From assembly GCF_014652815.1 (NCBI RefSeq), contig NZ_BMZN01000001.1:624866-688865 (forward strand): a DNA stretch of 64,000 bases. The letters run 5' to 3'. This stretch comes from Alcaligenes pakistanensis. Its GTDB lineage: Bacteria; Pseudomonadota; Gammaproteobacteria; Burkholderiales; Burkholderiaceae_B. The notes below the pieces were generated by a model that saw only the letters and a list, made by a program, of their open reading frames with translations, ran no database searches and was not told the origin of the DNA. A program made the translations under genes and the position numbers. Numbering within the stretch: the first letter of the stretch is position 1; the number at the start of each line of letters is the position of its first letter. Positions 57,505-64,000 of the stretch are shown piece by piece.

Positions 57505-58512
57505 TTGAAGAAAAACCTTACTCAGTATCTGGTGGAGCAACAGCGCCAGAAGAAAACGGTCACCGCCGATGTGCGCCTGCTGCTGGAAACAGTGGCACGG
57601 GCGTGCAAGGCCATTGGCCATGCCGTCAGCAAAGGGGCGCTGGGCGGCGTTCTGGGTTCCCTGGATTCCGAGAACGTCCAGGGCGAAGTTCAGAAAAAGC
57701 TGGACGTACTGTCCAACGAAATCCTGCTGGAAGCCAACGAATGGGGCGGTAACCTGGCCGCCATGGCTTCCGAGGAAATGGACACCCTGCACCGTATTCC
57801 CGATTACTACCCCAAAGGCGAGAACCTGCTCTTGTTCGATCCTCTGGACGGCTCGTCCAACATTGATGTGAACGTGTCCATTGGCACCATCTTCTCGGTG
57901 CTGAGCGTGCCGCCTGAAGCTCGCGAGCGCATCATTGAAGAGCAGGACTTCCTACAGCCCGGCGTGCGTCAGGTTGCTGCCGGCTATGCCATTTATGGCC
58001 CACAAACCATGTTGGTGCTGACGGTCGGTGACGGCGTTGCTGCCTTCACGCTGGACAAGGAAATGGGCTCCTGGGTTTTGACTACCGAGCGCATCACCAT
58101 CCCTGAAGACACTGCTGAGTTCGCCATCAATATGTCCAATATGCGTCACTGGGAAGCCCCGGTAAAACGCTATATCGACGATTGTCTGGCCGGTCCTGAA
58201 GGCCCCTTGGGTAAAAACTACAATATGCGCTGGATTGCCTCCATGGTGGCCGATGTGCATCGCATCCTGACACGCGGCGGGCTGTTCATGTACCCCCGCG
58301 ATTCCCGCCCTTCGGGTCTGAAAGGCAAGCTGCGTTTGATGTACGAAGCCAACCCCATGAGCTTTCTGGTGGAACAGGCCGGTGGCCTGTCCATTGACGG
58401 CACACAGCGTATTCTGGACGTACAACCGAGCGAACTGCACCAACGCATTGGCGTGATTATGGGCTCACGCAATGAAGTCGAACGCGTACGTCAGTACCAC
58501 GAACAGGGCTGA
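57505..58512 (+). CDS. fbp: Fructose-1,6-bisphosphatase, class I
   Basis: Fbp removes the 1-phosphate from fructose 1,6-bisphosphate in gluconeogenesis. The 335-residue protein has the metal site [20 protein letters not shown] (landmark [10 protein letters not shown]), ASEEMD upstream, and the substrate site [19 protein letters not shown]. Translation should start at a TTG (57505): GGAG lies six bases before it. A longer in-frame TTG at 57487 overlaps the pepN stop and has no ribosome site. A strong terminator follows. Confidence 0.94.
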   Translation: MKKNLTQYLVEQQRQKKTVTADVRLLLETVARACKAIGHAVSKGALGGVLGSLDSENVQGEVQKKLDVLSNEILLEANEWGGNLAAMASEEMDTLHRIPDYYPKGENLLLFDPLDGSSNIDVNVSIGTIFSVLSVPPEARERIIEEQDFLQPGVRQVAAGYAIYGPQTMLVLTVGDGVAAFTLDKEMGSWVLTTERITIPEDTAEFAINMSNMRHWEAPVKRYIDDCLAGPEGPLGKNYNMRWIASMVADVHRILTRGGLFMYPRDSRPSGLKGKLRLMYEANPMSFLVEQAGGLSIDGTQRILDVQPSELHQRIGVIMGSRNEVERVRQYHEQG

Positions 58513-58553
58513 TCTTCGCCTGCTGAATGCAGGTGAATAAAACGCTGCTGAAT

Positions 58554-58584
58554 AAAAATGGCCTTCATATTGAAGGCCATTTTT
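58554..58584 (+). terminator. Terminator after fbp
   Basis: AAAAATGGCCTTCA (58554-58567) pairs with TGAAGGCCATTTTT (58571-58584) around TAT, with the T-run in the 3' arm. The A-run on the left suits the converging quinone reductase gene as well. Confidence 0.9.
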
Positions 58585-58625
58585 TATGCGGCAAAACAAT
58601 CGGGTTCAGCACCCGATTTTTCTTC

Positions 58626-59612
58626 TCAATCCAGCGTCAACACGGTAGAACCCGTAGTGCGGCGTGCCGCCAAATCCTCATGAGCCTTGGCAACCTGATC
58701 CAAGGGGAAGCGCTGACCGATCAATGCCTTGATCTTGCCCTGCAGGACCAGATCAAACATTTCGTCCGCCGCTTCCTGCATGGCCTCTTGTGTGGGCACA
58801 TAAGCACCCAGCACAGGACGGGTCACGTACAAAGAGCCCTTGGACGCCAAGGTCGCCAGATTCACACCCGTTACCGGGCCGGAGGCATTGCCAAAGCTGA
58901 CCATCAGGCCACGCGGCTGCAAGCAATCCAGCGAACGCTCCCAGGTGTCTTTACCGACACCGTCATAGACAACCGGCACTTTCTGGCCATTAGTCAATTC
59001 CAGCACGCGCTGCACCACATCCTCGTGGGAGTAATCAATCACTTCCCACGCACCGTTTTCTTTAGCCAAAGCCGCTTTCTCGGGGCTGGACACCGTACCA
59101 ATCAATTTCACACCCAAGGCGCGGGCCCACTGGCAAGCGTACAAACCCACGCCACCGGCAGCTGCGTGGAACAAAATCGTCTGGCCCTCGTGAACGCGAT
59201 AGGTCTGGCGCAGCAAGTACCAGCAGGTCAAGCCTTTGAGCATCATGGCCGCCGCCTGCTCAAACGAAATACCATCAGGAATACGTACGACACGATCCGC
59301 GGGCAGGTTGCGAGCTTCGGCATAGGCGCCCAAAGGGCTTTGGCCATAGGCCACCCGGTCACCAACTTTCAGATGCGTGACACCCGAGCCCACCGCCTCG
59401 ACAATACCAGCCGCCTCGAACCCCAAGCCGTGTGGCAAAGGATTGCTATACAAACCATTGCGGAAATAAATATCGATGAAGTTCAATCCCACAGCCTTTT
59501 GGCGTATGGTGACTTCCTTCTCCTGAGGGGCTGCTAACTCTACCGAGGCCCATTGCAAAACCTCGGGGCCACCATTACGTTCAATCCGTATGGCCTTGAC
59601 CGTCTGCGTCAT
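58626..59612 (-). CDS. NADPH:quinone oxidoreductase (zinc-free MDR type)
   Basis: This 328-residue medium-chain reductase is of the QOR type. The nucleotide site is AAAGGVGLYACQWARALG, GFEAAGIVEAVG and VGDRVAYG are typical, and the catalytic-zinc cysteines of alcohol dehydrogenases are absent. It reduces quinones with NADPH in the cytosol. The start at 59612 follows AAAGGAG. It converges with fbp and is divergent from the EamA transporter gene. Confidence 0.93.
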   Translation of the reverse strand: MTQTVKAIRIERNGGPEVLQWASVELAAPQEKEVTIRQKAVGLNFIDIYFRNGLYSNPLPHGLGFEAAGIVEAVGSGVTHLKVGDRVAYGQSPLGAYAEARNLPADRVVRIPDGISFEQAAAMMLKGLTCWYLLRQTYRVHEGQTILFHAAAGGVGLYACQWARALGVKLIGTVSSPEKAALAKENGAWEVIDYSHEDVVQRVLELTNGQKVPVVYDGVGKDTWERSLDCLQPRGLMVSFGNASGPVTGVNLATLASKGSLYVTRPVLGAYVPTQEAMQEAADEMFDLVLQGKIKALIGQRFPLDQVAKAHEDLAARRTTGSTVLTLD

Positions 59613-59760
59613 TGTTTTACTCCTTTGATGAGGGGGCTGTAGCAATGTCTTAGAATAATGTCTTACACGTATTGCCTGCCTGCCCCGCTTGCCCTATCAC
59701 TGGCTGATATAAAGCACCAGAATAGCCTAATTTGACTCTTTTTTTCTCGGATCGCTTTCC

Positions 59761-60621
59761 ATGACGCATGGACGTGCTCTGGCTGCCATTCATGTGGCTG
59801 CCGTTCTATTCGGACTGACCGGTATTTTTGGTGAGTTGATTCAGGTAGGTGCCATGCTGATTACAGCGGGCCGTGCCAGCTTTGCGGTACTGGCTTTATT
59901 CATCAGCATTCGCTCTCAAGGGCGAGGGTTGCGCCAAGGCATGAAAGCAGCCGATTTTCGCATCTTGCTGATGGCCTCCCTTATGTTGGCCATTCACTGG
60001 GCAACATTTTTTGTGGCAGTCAAAGTCGGTGGTGTCGCCATTGCCACCTTGGGTTTTGCCAGTTTCCCCGCCTTCATCACCTTGTGTGAATGGGCCGTGC
60101 TGCGCGAACGCGTCACCTCGTCTGAGTGGATCATTCTGGCCTTGGTGACCTTCGGCTTATTGCTGGTCACCCCTTCATTTGATTTCCAGGATCAATCCAC
60201 CATCGGCCTGGCCTGGGCGGTGGCCTCCGGCTTTACCTTTGCCATGTTCACCTTGATCAATCGTCGTGCCGCCAAGCATCTGCCCGCACAACAAGTGGCC
60301 TGGTGGGAAAACCTATTTGTGGCCCTGATGTGCTGGCCTTTTGCACTCCACCTGCTGGGCGATAGCACCTTGGTCGACTGGATGTGGATTGCACTGCTGG
60401 GCGTATTTTGCACGGCACTCTCGCATTACCTGCTGGTATCGGCCTTGACTGTTTTGAATGCGCGCAGCGCCGGTATTGTGATCGCCCTGGAGCCAGTCTA
60501 CGCCATCGCCTTTGCCGCCCTGCTCTTTGCCCAGTACCCCACTAGTCGGGCACTGCTGGGCGGCGCCATCATGATTGGTGCCATCACTTGGGCGGGGCTG
60601 CGCCCACCCAAGTCAAGCTGA
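59761..60621 (+). CDS. EamA/DMT-family transporter
   Basis: This is a 286-residue ten-helix member of the drug/metabolite transporter superfamily with two EamA repeats. It starts MTHGRALAAIHVAAVLFG and ends GAITWAGLRPPKSS. The substrate is unknown. Its last ~55 bases, together with downstream sequence, are repeated at 62244-62365, so this gene's 3' end exists twice in the window. The copy here is the intact one. Confidence 0.88.
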   Translation: MTHGRALAAIHVAAVLFGLTGIFGELIQVGAMLITAGRASFAVLALFISIRSQGRGLRQGMKAADFRILLMASLMLAIHWATFFVAVKVGGVAIATLGFASFPAFITLCEWAVLRERVTSSEWIILALVTFGLLLVTPSFDFQDQSTIGLAWAVASGFTFAMFTLINRRAAKHLPAQQVAWWENLFVALMCWPFALHLLGDSTLVDWMWIALLGVFCTALSHYLLVSALTVLNARSAGIVIALEPVYAIAFAALLFAQYPTSRALLGGAIMIGAITWAGLRPPKSS

Positions 60622-60688
60622 CCATTTAAGCCATCGCTTCCCTAGTTTGGTCGATGGCTTCGCCTACCTGACTGGTGCTGGCTTGGCC
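60567..60688. repeat. 122-bp direct repeat, left copy
   Basis: This segment matches 62244-62365 over 122 bases without a gap, with about 15 mismatches by my count (roughly 88 percent). It covers the end of the EamA gene and continues into a remnant of the dehydrogenase gene 3' end. The two copies flank the insert 60689-62243. Confidence 0.85.
60626..60688 (-). pseudogene. Remnant of the D-malate/tartrate dehydrogenase 3' end
   Basis: Read on the minus strand, this stretch encodes GQASTSQVGEAIDQTREAMA and a TAA, nearly the same as the end of the intact dehydrogenase gene at 62303 (GEAIAQTLEAMA). Similarity stops abruptly at 60688. It is therefore a truncated extra copy of that gene's last ~20 codons left by the event that made the insert. 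Confidence 0.8.
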
Positions 60689-61012
60689 GTATCACCACAG
60701 CCAGTTCACTTCCCTCCTGCCAGTCCGGATTCTGACCAGCACGTGTGCTGCCCATAGCCATCACACAAGGCATCCCAGCTTATTACGCAAGCCTTAGCCG
60801 AACAGCCGCCAGGGTAAAGCTCCACGACAGCAAGCTTAATTAAACATTACTGCTCTCTTGCCAGAGCAAATTGTCTTAACATTGACGCACAACAAACTGA
60901 CAACCAGTTACCATATTGGAAACGGTTTGTCAGTTTAGCAAACTAGCCATCAATGACCACCTTGCTGCTATACGTGGCATCCATCATGTCTTAAACACCC
61001 TTGGAGATCTAG
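60689..61012. other. Insert sequence upstream of the membrane protein gene
   Basis: These ~320 bases begin where the left repeat ends. They hold no gene. Toward the membrane protein gene they become AT-rich and carry a nested dyad described separately. Confidence 0.5.
60894..60936. promoter_or_regulatory. Nested dyad upstream of the insert genes
   Basis: The outer arms AAACTGACAACC (60894-60905) and GGTTTGTCAGTTT (60924-60936) pair with one bulge. Inside lies GTTACCATATTGGAAAC (60907-60923), a near-palindrome of the size bound by MarR dimers. A MarR-like regulator is encoded in the same insert, which makes it the likely binder. Confidence 0.5.
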
Positions 61013-61516
61013 ATGACACACATAACGTTAAAGGTAAAACGAAAAATCCATACCATTGCTGGCTGTCTCGCCGGGTTAGTCATCTTTAGCTTCTTTCTGT
61101 CCACCCTTCTCGTAGAAACTCTTGGGACGCGACAAGACATTGCACAGCTAAAAAATGCAATCGTTTTCCCAGGTTTGTTTATTTTGGTTCCACTGCTTGC
61201 AATCACGGGTGGACTTGGCCGAGCCATGATGGGCTCGACGTCCAGCGCAGTTCTAGTAAACAAAATGAAACGCATGAAAATCATTGCCGCTTTAGGAATA
61301 ACTGTCTTAATACCCTGCGCCATCATGCTCTCCCACATGGCGAGCAAAGACAACTTTGGAACACTCTTCACAGTCATTCAAATCATAGAGATCCTGGCTG
61401 GTGCAACCAACCTGACGCTCATCATATTGAACGCTAGAGACGGCGTTTTGCTGACAAAAAGCCGACGCCAAAAAGTAGCAATTTCCACCAAAATAGCGAG
61501 AGAAAAAAACATGTAA
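61013..61516 (+). CDS. Four-helix membrane protein of unknown function
   Basis: I do not recognise this 167-residue protein. It has four strongly hydrophobic segments (about 13-36, 48-66, 87-106 and 118-138), short loops and a basic C-terminus (KSRRQKVAISTKIAREK). The start follows GGAG with six bases of spacing. Base composition is more AT-rich than in neighbouring core genes, consistent with acquired DNA. It lies in the insert between the 122-bp repeats, just upstream of a MarR-like regulator gene, and behind an operator-like dyad. A role in transport or stress response is a guess only. Confidence 0.7.
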   Translation: MTHITLKVKRKIHTIAGCLAGLVIFSFFLSTLLVETLGTRQDIAQLKNAIVFPGLFILVPLLAITGGLGRAMMGSTSSAVLVNKMKRMKIIAALGITVLIPCAIMLSHMASKDNFGTLFTVIQIIEILAGATNLTLIILNARDGVLLTKSRRQKVAISTKIAREKNM

Positions 61517-61628
61517 GTAGCAACAGTCAGCCCTGTAAACGGCGAGATCAAGGCTGAAACCGTTACTATGACATGTCTACCAATCCACCACAGTATCCGC
61601 TAGCTGGTGCAAACTGGAGTACATCACC

Positions 61629-62156
61629 ATTACTCACTCTTCAGACGAGAACCGCCATAAATTACTGACGGACACTATCCTCTCCATTTTCCGGCTAAAA
61701 ACAGCGTTACTTAATAATGGGGATGAGCTGGTACGAACCTTGGTCGCTGACAGCACCGATTGGCAGGTTTTAGGGGCTTTGGCTCTGGCAACCCAACCTA
61801 TGACAGCACCGATGGTCGCGGAAAGCATGGGAATGACCCGGCAAGGTGCGCAAAAACGTTTAAACAAGCTCGCGGAAGATAACTTGGTCAACCCTCTGCT
61901 CAACCCACGTCATGACCGCTCGCCCATCTGGGAACTTAGCCCTAAAGGGGCCGAAACCTATAAAAGCATTATGAGTCGCTACGAAGTATGGCTTCAAATG
62001 CTTCTTCCAAAGTTTGAATCCACAAACGCTGATTTCCTGAGCACATCTCGACTGTTGCTAGAGTTAGAAAACGCTTTAAAACAGACTGATATCCAACACG
62101 ACGTTCTGTCCGCCATACCAGGCAAGCCGAAACCTCACAGAACCAAGACGTCATAA
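61629..62156 (+). CDS. MarR-like winged-helix regulator with non-standard start
   Basis: This 175-codon frame encodes a MarR-type protein. The HTH reads TAPMVAESMGMTRQGAQKRLNKLAEDNL (landmark GMTRQGAQKRLNKL) and the wing region is RHDRSPIWELSPKG. The N-terminal helix (SSDENRHKLLTDTILSIFRLKTALLNNGDELV, landmark HKLLTDTILSIFRL) lies before the first usual start codon, a TTG at 61740 that would delete it. The frame is open from a TGA at 61569, with no ATG, GTG or TTG before that TTG. I place the start at the ATT (61629), nine bases after GGAG. Either a rare ATT start is used or the original start codon was lost. Confidence 0.65.
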   Translation: MTHSSDENRHKLLTDTILSIFRLKTALLNNGDELVRTLVADSTDWQVLGALALATQPMTAPMVAESMGMTRQGAQKRLNKLAEDNLVNPLLNPRHDRSPIWELSPKGAETYKSIMSRYEVWLQMLLPKFESTNADFLSTSRLLLELENALKQTDIQHDVLSAIPGKPKPHRTKTS

Positions 62157-62243
62157 AACGGCTAGAGCATAGCTAGCCTGTACCAAGACCTTTGCCACTT
62201 TAGTTTAGATGTCCCAACAATCAGCCAATGTTGAAGGAGCCAG

Positions 62244-62365
62244 CATCATGTTTGGCACCATCACTTGGGCGGGGCTACGCCCACCCAAGTCAAGCTGACC
62301 GTTTAGGCCATCGCCTCCAAGGTTTGGGCAATGGCTTCACCCACCTGGCTGGTGCTGGCTTGGCC
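62244..62365. repeat. 122-bp direct repeat, right copy
   Basis: This is the second copy of 60567-60688. The left part is a remnant of the EamA transporter gene end (matching its last ~55 bases), and the right part is the intact 3' end of the dehydrogenase gene. It marks the right boundary of the insert. Confidence 0.85.
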
Positions 62366-63373
62366 ACCCAAATCAGGGGTGCGTGGGCCATTGGCCAGAA
62401 CCTGCTCAATGGCTTGCACCACTTCTGCCGCAGCCTGCGGATAACCCAGGAAATCCAGCATCAAGGCACCACTCCAGATTTGCCCCACCGGGTTGGCAAT
62501 GCCTTTACCGTAGATGTCCGGTGCCGAGCCATGCACGGGCTCAAACAAGGATGGGAAGACACGCTCTGGATTCAGGTTGGCTGATGGCGCAATGCCAATC
62601 GTGCCGGTACATGCCGGGCCCAAATCGGACAAGATATCGCCAAACAGGTTGGAAGCCACCACCACATCGAACCAGTCCGGGTGCTGCACAAAGTGCGCAC
62701 ACAAAATGTCGATGTGATACTTGTCCCACTTCACATCCGGGTACTGTTCGCCCATCGCCGCAACGCGGGAATCCCACCAGGGCATGGAGATGGAAATACC
62801 GTTGGATTTAGTCGCAGCCGTTACGTGCTTGCCGCGTTTTTTAGCCAGCTCGAACGCGAACTTCAAGACACGGTCGGTACCTGTGCGGGTAAACACACTT
62901 TCCTGAATCACCACTTCGCGCTGCGTGCCCTCAAACATGATGCCGCCGCTATTGGAGTATTCGCCTTCGGTGTTCTCGCGCACGATGAAGAAATCAATAT
63001 CGCCAGGCTCACGACCAGCCAGGGGCGAGCGCACACCCGGCATCAAGCGCACCGGACGCAAGTTGATGTATTGGTCAAACTCACGGCGGAATTTAAACAG
63101 CGACTCCCACAGCGACACATGGTCCGGCACCAGATCTGGCCAACCCATAGCACCAAAGAAAATCGCCTCGGCATCGGACAACTGCGCTTTCCAATCAGAC
63201 GGCATCATGCAGCCGTGCTGTTGGTAATACTCCGAACTCCAGTCCAGTACCTGCCAGTCAAAATTAATCGAGTGACGACGCGCGGCTATCTCCAGCACAC
63301 GCAAGCCTTCCGGCATCACTTCCTTACCGATCCCGTCTCCTGCGATCACGGCAATACGATGAACTTTACTCAT
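62303..63373 (-). CDS. Tartrate/D-malate dehydrogenase (decarboxylating) of the TtuC/DmlA type
   Basis: This 356-residue enzyme is of the isopropylmalate/isocitrate dehydrogenase family. AGDGIGKEVMPEGLRVL starts the fold, and the loop WESLFKFRREFDQYINLRP together with ENTEGEYS and SNLFGDILSDLGP places it with tartrate/D-malate dehydrogenases and not with LeuB. It would oxidise and decarboxylate D-malate or tartrate using NAD and a divalent metal. The last ~20 codons lie in the right 122-bp repeat. The next gene upstream is a hydroxypyruvate reductase, so both may serve hydroxy-acid use. Confidence 0.9.
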   Translation of the reverse strand: MSKVHRIAVIAGDGIGKEVMPEGLRVLEIAARRHSINFDWQVLDWSSEYYQQHGCMMPSDWKAQLSDAEAIFFGAMGWPDLVPDHVSLWESLFKFRREFDQYINLRPVRLMPGVRSPLAGREPGDIDFFIVRENTEGEYSNSGGIMFEGTQREVVIQESVFTRTGTDRVLKFAFELAKKRGKHVTAATKSNGISISMPWWDSRVAAMGEQYPDVKWDKYHIDILCAHFVQHPDWFDVVVASNLFGDILSDLGPACTGTIGIAPSANLNPERVFPSLFEPVHGSAPDIYGKGIANPVGQIWSGALMLDFLGYPQAAAEVVQAIEQVLANGPRTPDLGGQASTSQVGEAIAQTLEAMA

Positions 63374-63475
63374 TCCCTTTCCTTGTGGTTTTACATGGCC
63401 TTAACGGCCTTATTCTGAAATTTTCCTGCTCGCTGGAGGCATGCTCAATACGATCGCGCCGCCAGCAAAATCTGA

Positions 63476-63504
63476 GGGACTGGCTACCTTACGGAACCAG
63501 TCCC
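63476..63504 (-). terminator. Possible terminator after the reductase gene
   Basis: GGGACTGG (63476-63483) pairs with CCAGTCCC (63497-63504). It lies just past the stop at 63528 on the minus strand, followed by TCAGATTTTG, a weak T-rich tail. Confidence 0.5.
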
Positions 63505-63527
63505 CCATTGCATTCACGAAGAACGGA

Positions 63528-64000
63528 TCAATAACCTTGAGACTGATCCACCAGACCACTGGCGGCCTGACCCTGATGCAACTGGGCTATGCGCGAACCA
63601 ATCTGTTCCAGCGCCTGCTCACGCAAGGTAATACCCGAAATATGCGGCGTAATCATCACGGCCGGATTTCCCCAATAGGGGTGATCCGCCGGTAAGGGCT
63701 CTTGTGTGAAGGCATCCAGCATCGCCCCCGCCAACTGCCCGCTGTTCAATGCGTCCAGCACATCCTGATCGACCAAATGTGCACCACGGGCCACGTTGAT
63801 CAAATAGCCACCCGGCTGCAACTGAGCCAGGGTGTCACGATTGATCAGACCCTTGGTTTGCGGTGTCAAAGGCAAGGCATTGATCAGAATACGGCTGGCT
63901 GACAGACACTGCTGCAAGCCCTCCTCACCGGCGTAGCAGGGGAAATCGGCCTCATGCAAACGACGCGACCAGCCGTGCACGGGATAACCCAGACTGGCAA
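63528..64000 (-). CDS. Glyoxylate/hydroxypyruvate reductase A, partial (5' end outside window)
   Basis: The frame stays open to the right edge, so only the C-terminal ~157 residues are visible. They include ASLGYPVHGWSRRL near the nucleotide-binding fold, LPLTPQTKGLINRDTL, NVARGAHLVDQDVLDALNSG with the conserved catalytic Arg region, LDAFTQEPLP and the catalytic His in ITPHISG. This matches GhrA-type D-2-hydroxyacid dehydrogenases, which reduce glyoxylate and hydroxypyruvate. The gene is read in the same direction as the malate/tartrate dehydrogenase gene. Confidence 0.9.
   Translation of the reverse strand, partial: ASLGYPVHGWSRRLHEADFPCYAGEEGLQQCLSASRILINALPLTPQTKGLINRDTLAQLQPGGYLINVARGAHLVDQDVLDALNSGQLAGAMLDAFTQEPLPADHPYWGNPAVMITPHISGITLREQALEQIGSRIAQLHQGQAASGLVDQSQGY

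Overview
The window reads as chromosome of a betaproteobacterium of the Alcaligenaceae, most likely Alcaligenes or a close relative. The clearest pointers are a cytochrome c' whose mature sequence closely resembles the one known from Alcaligenes, a complete ectoine/hydroxyectoine locus, an H-NS protein of the Bordetella/Burkholderia type, and a general Burkholderiales gene mix with moderately high GC. Nothing looks like prophage, plasmid, CRISPR or an insertion sequence. The window is mostly conserved chromosome with a few accessory patches.

Layout. 1-5163: end of an acetate permease gene (actP) followed by a response regulator and a transporter-like hybrid sensor kinase that meet tail to tail (CrbR/CrbS type, expected to control acetate use). 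5645-7354: an unusual ATP-sulfurylase-like protein. 7574-8848: fused SpeD-SpeE polyamine enzyme. 9021-13490: sensor kinase, HTH-receiver regulator, Aer-like chemoreceptor. 13496-14243: Mn exporter of the UPF0016/GDT1 family under a yybP-ykoY riboswitch. 14340-23195: GT39-type glycosyltransferase, LysR regulator/azoreductase pair, ribA, a secreted protein, cytochrome b561, a UbiB-like kinase, a YpfJ-like zinc protein and a tRNA-Lys. 23316-26096: MarR/TfdA-dioxygenase/MFS operon with a perfect 31-bp palindrome. 26299-29252: two small proteins and glnK-amtB. 29372-36151: cytochrome c', purB, GST, AraC regulator with a divergent esterase, TauE permease, mnmA. 36365-41712: D-lactate/glycolate-type oxidase, aroG with a Phe/Tyr-rich leader peptide and attenuator, ybdD-cstA. 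42235-50116: ectoine uptake (ehuBCDA) converging on ectoine synthesis (ectR-ectABCD). 50470-59612: yddG, tldD, hns, a lipoprotein-like gene, pepN, fbp, quinone reductase. 59761-64000: EamA transporter, a 1.55-kb insert between 122-bp imperfect direct repeats, D-malate/tartrate dehydrogenase, and a partial hydroxypyruvate reductase.

How the parts work together. The ehu genes would import ectoine or hydroxyectoine while ectABCD makes them from aspartate semialdehyde, under a MarR-type repressor (EctR) whose sigma-70 promoter and operator can be read directly. Aromatic amino acid supply appears to be controlled by ribosome-mediated attenuation at aroG: an FFFYFYAF run in a 30-residue leader peptide, a pause hairpin, an antiterminator and a U-tract terminator are all visible. 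Nitrogen status is handled by glnK-amtB, carbon by the actP regulators, cstA and the lactate-type oxidase.

The items I consider most worth following up are the aroG attenuator, the ATP-sulfurylase paralogue with a changed substrate-binding motif and an unassigned C-terminal domain, the 122-bp repeats flanking a small regulator/membrane-protein insert, and the exact palindromes upstream of the dioxygenase and DUF2239 genes.
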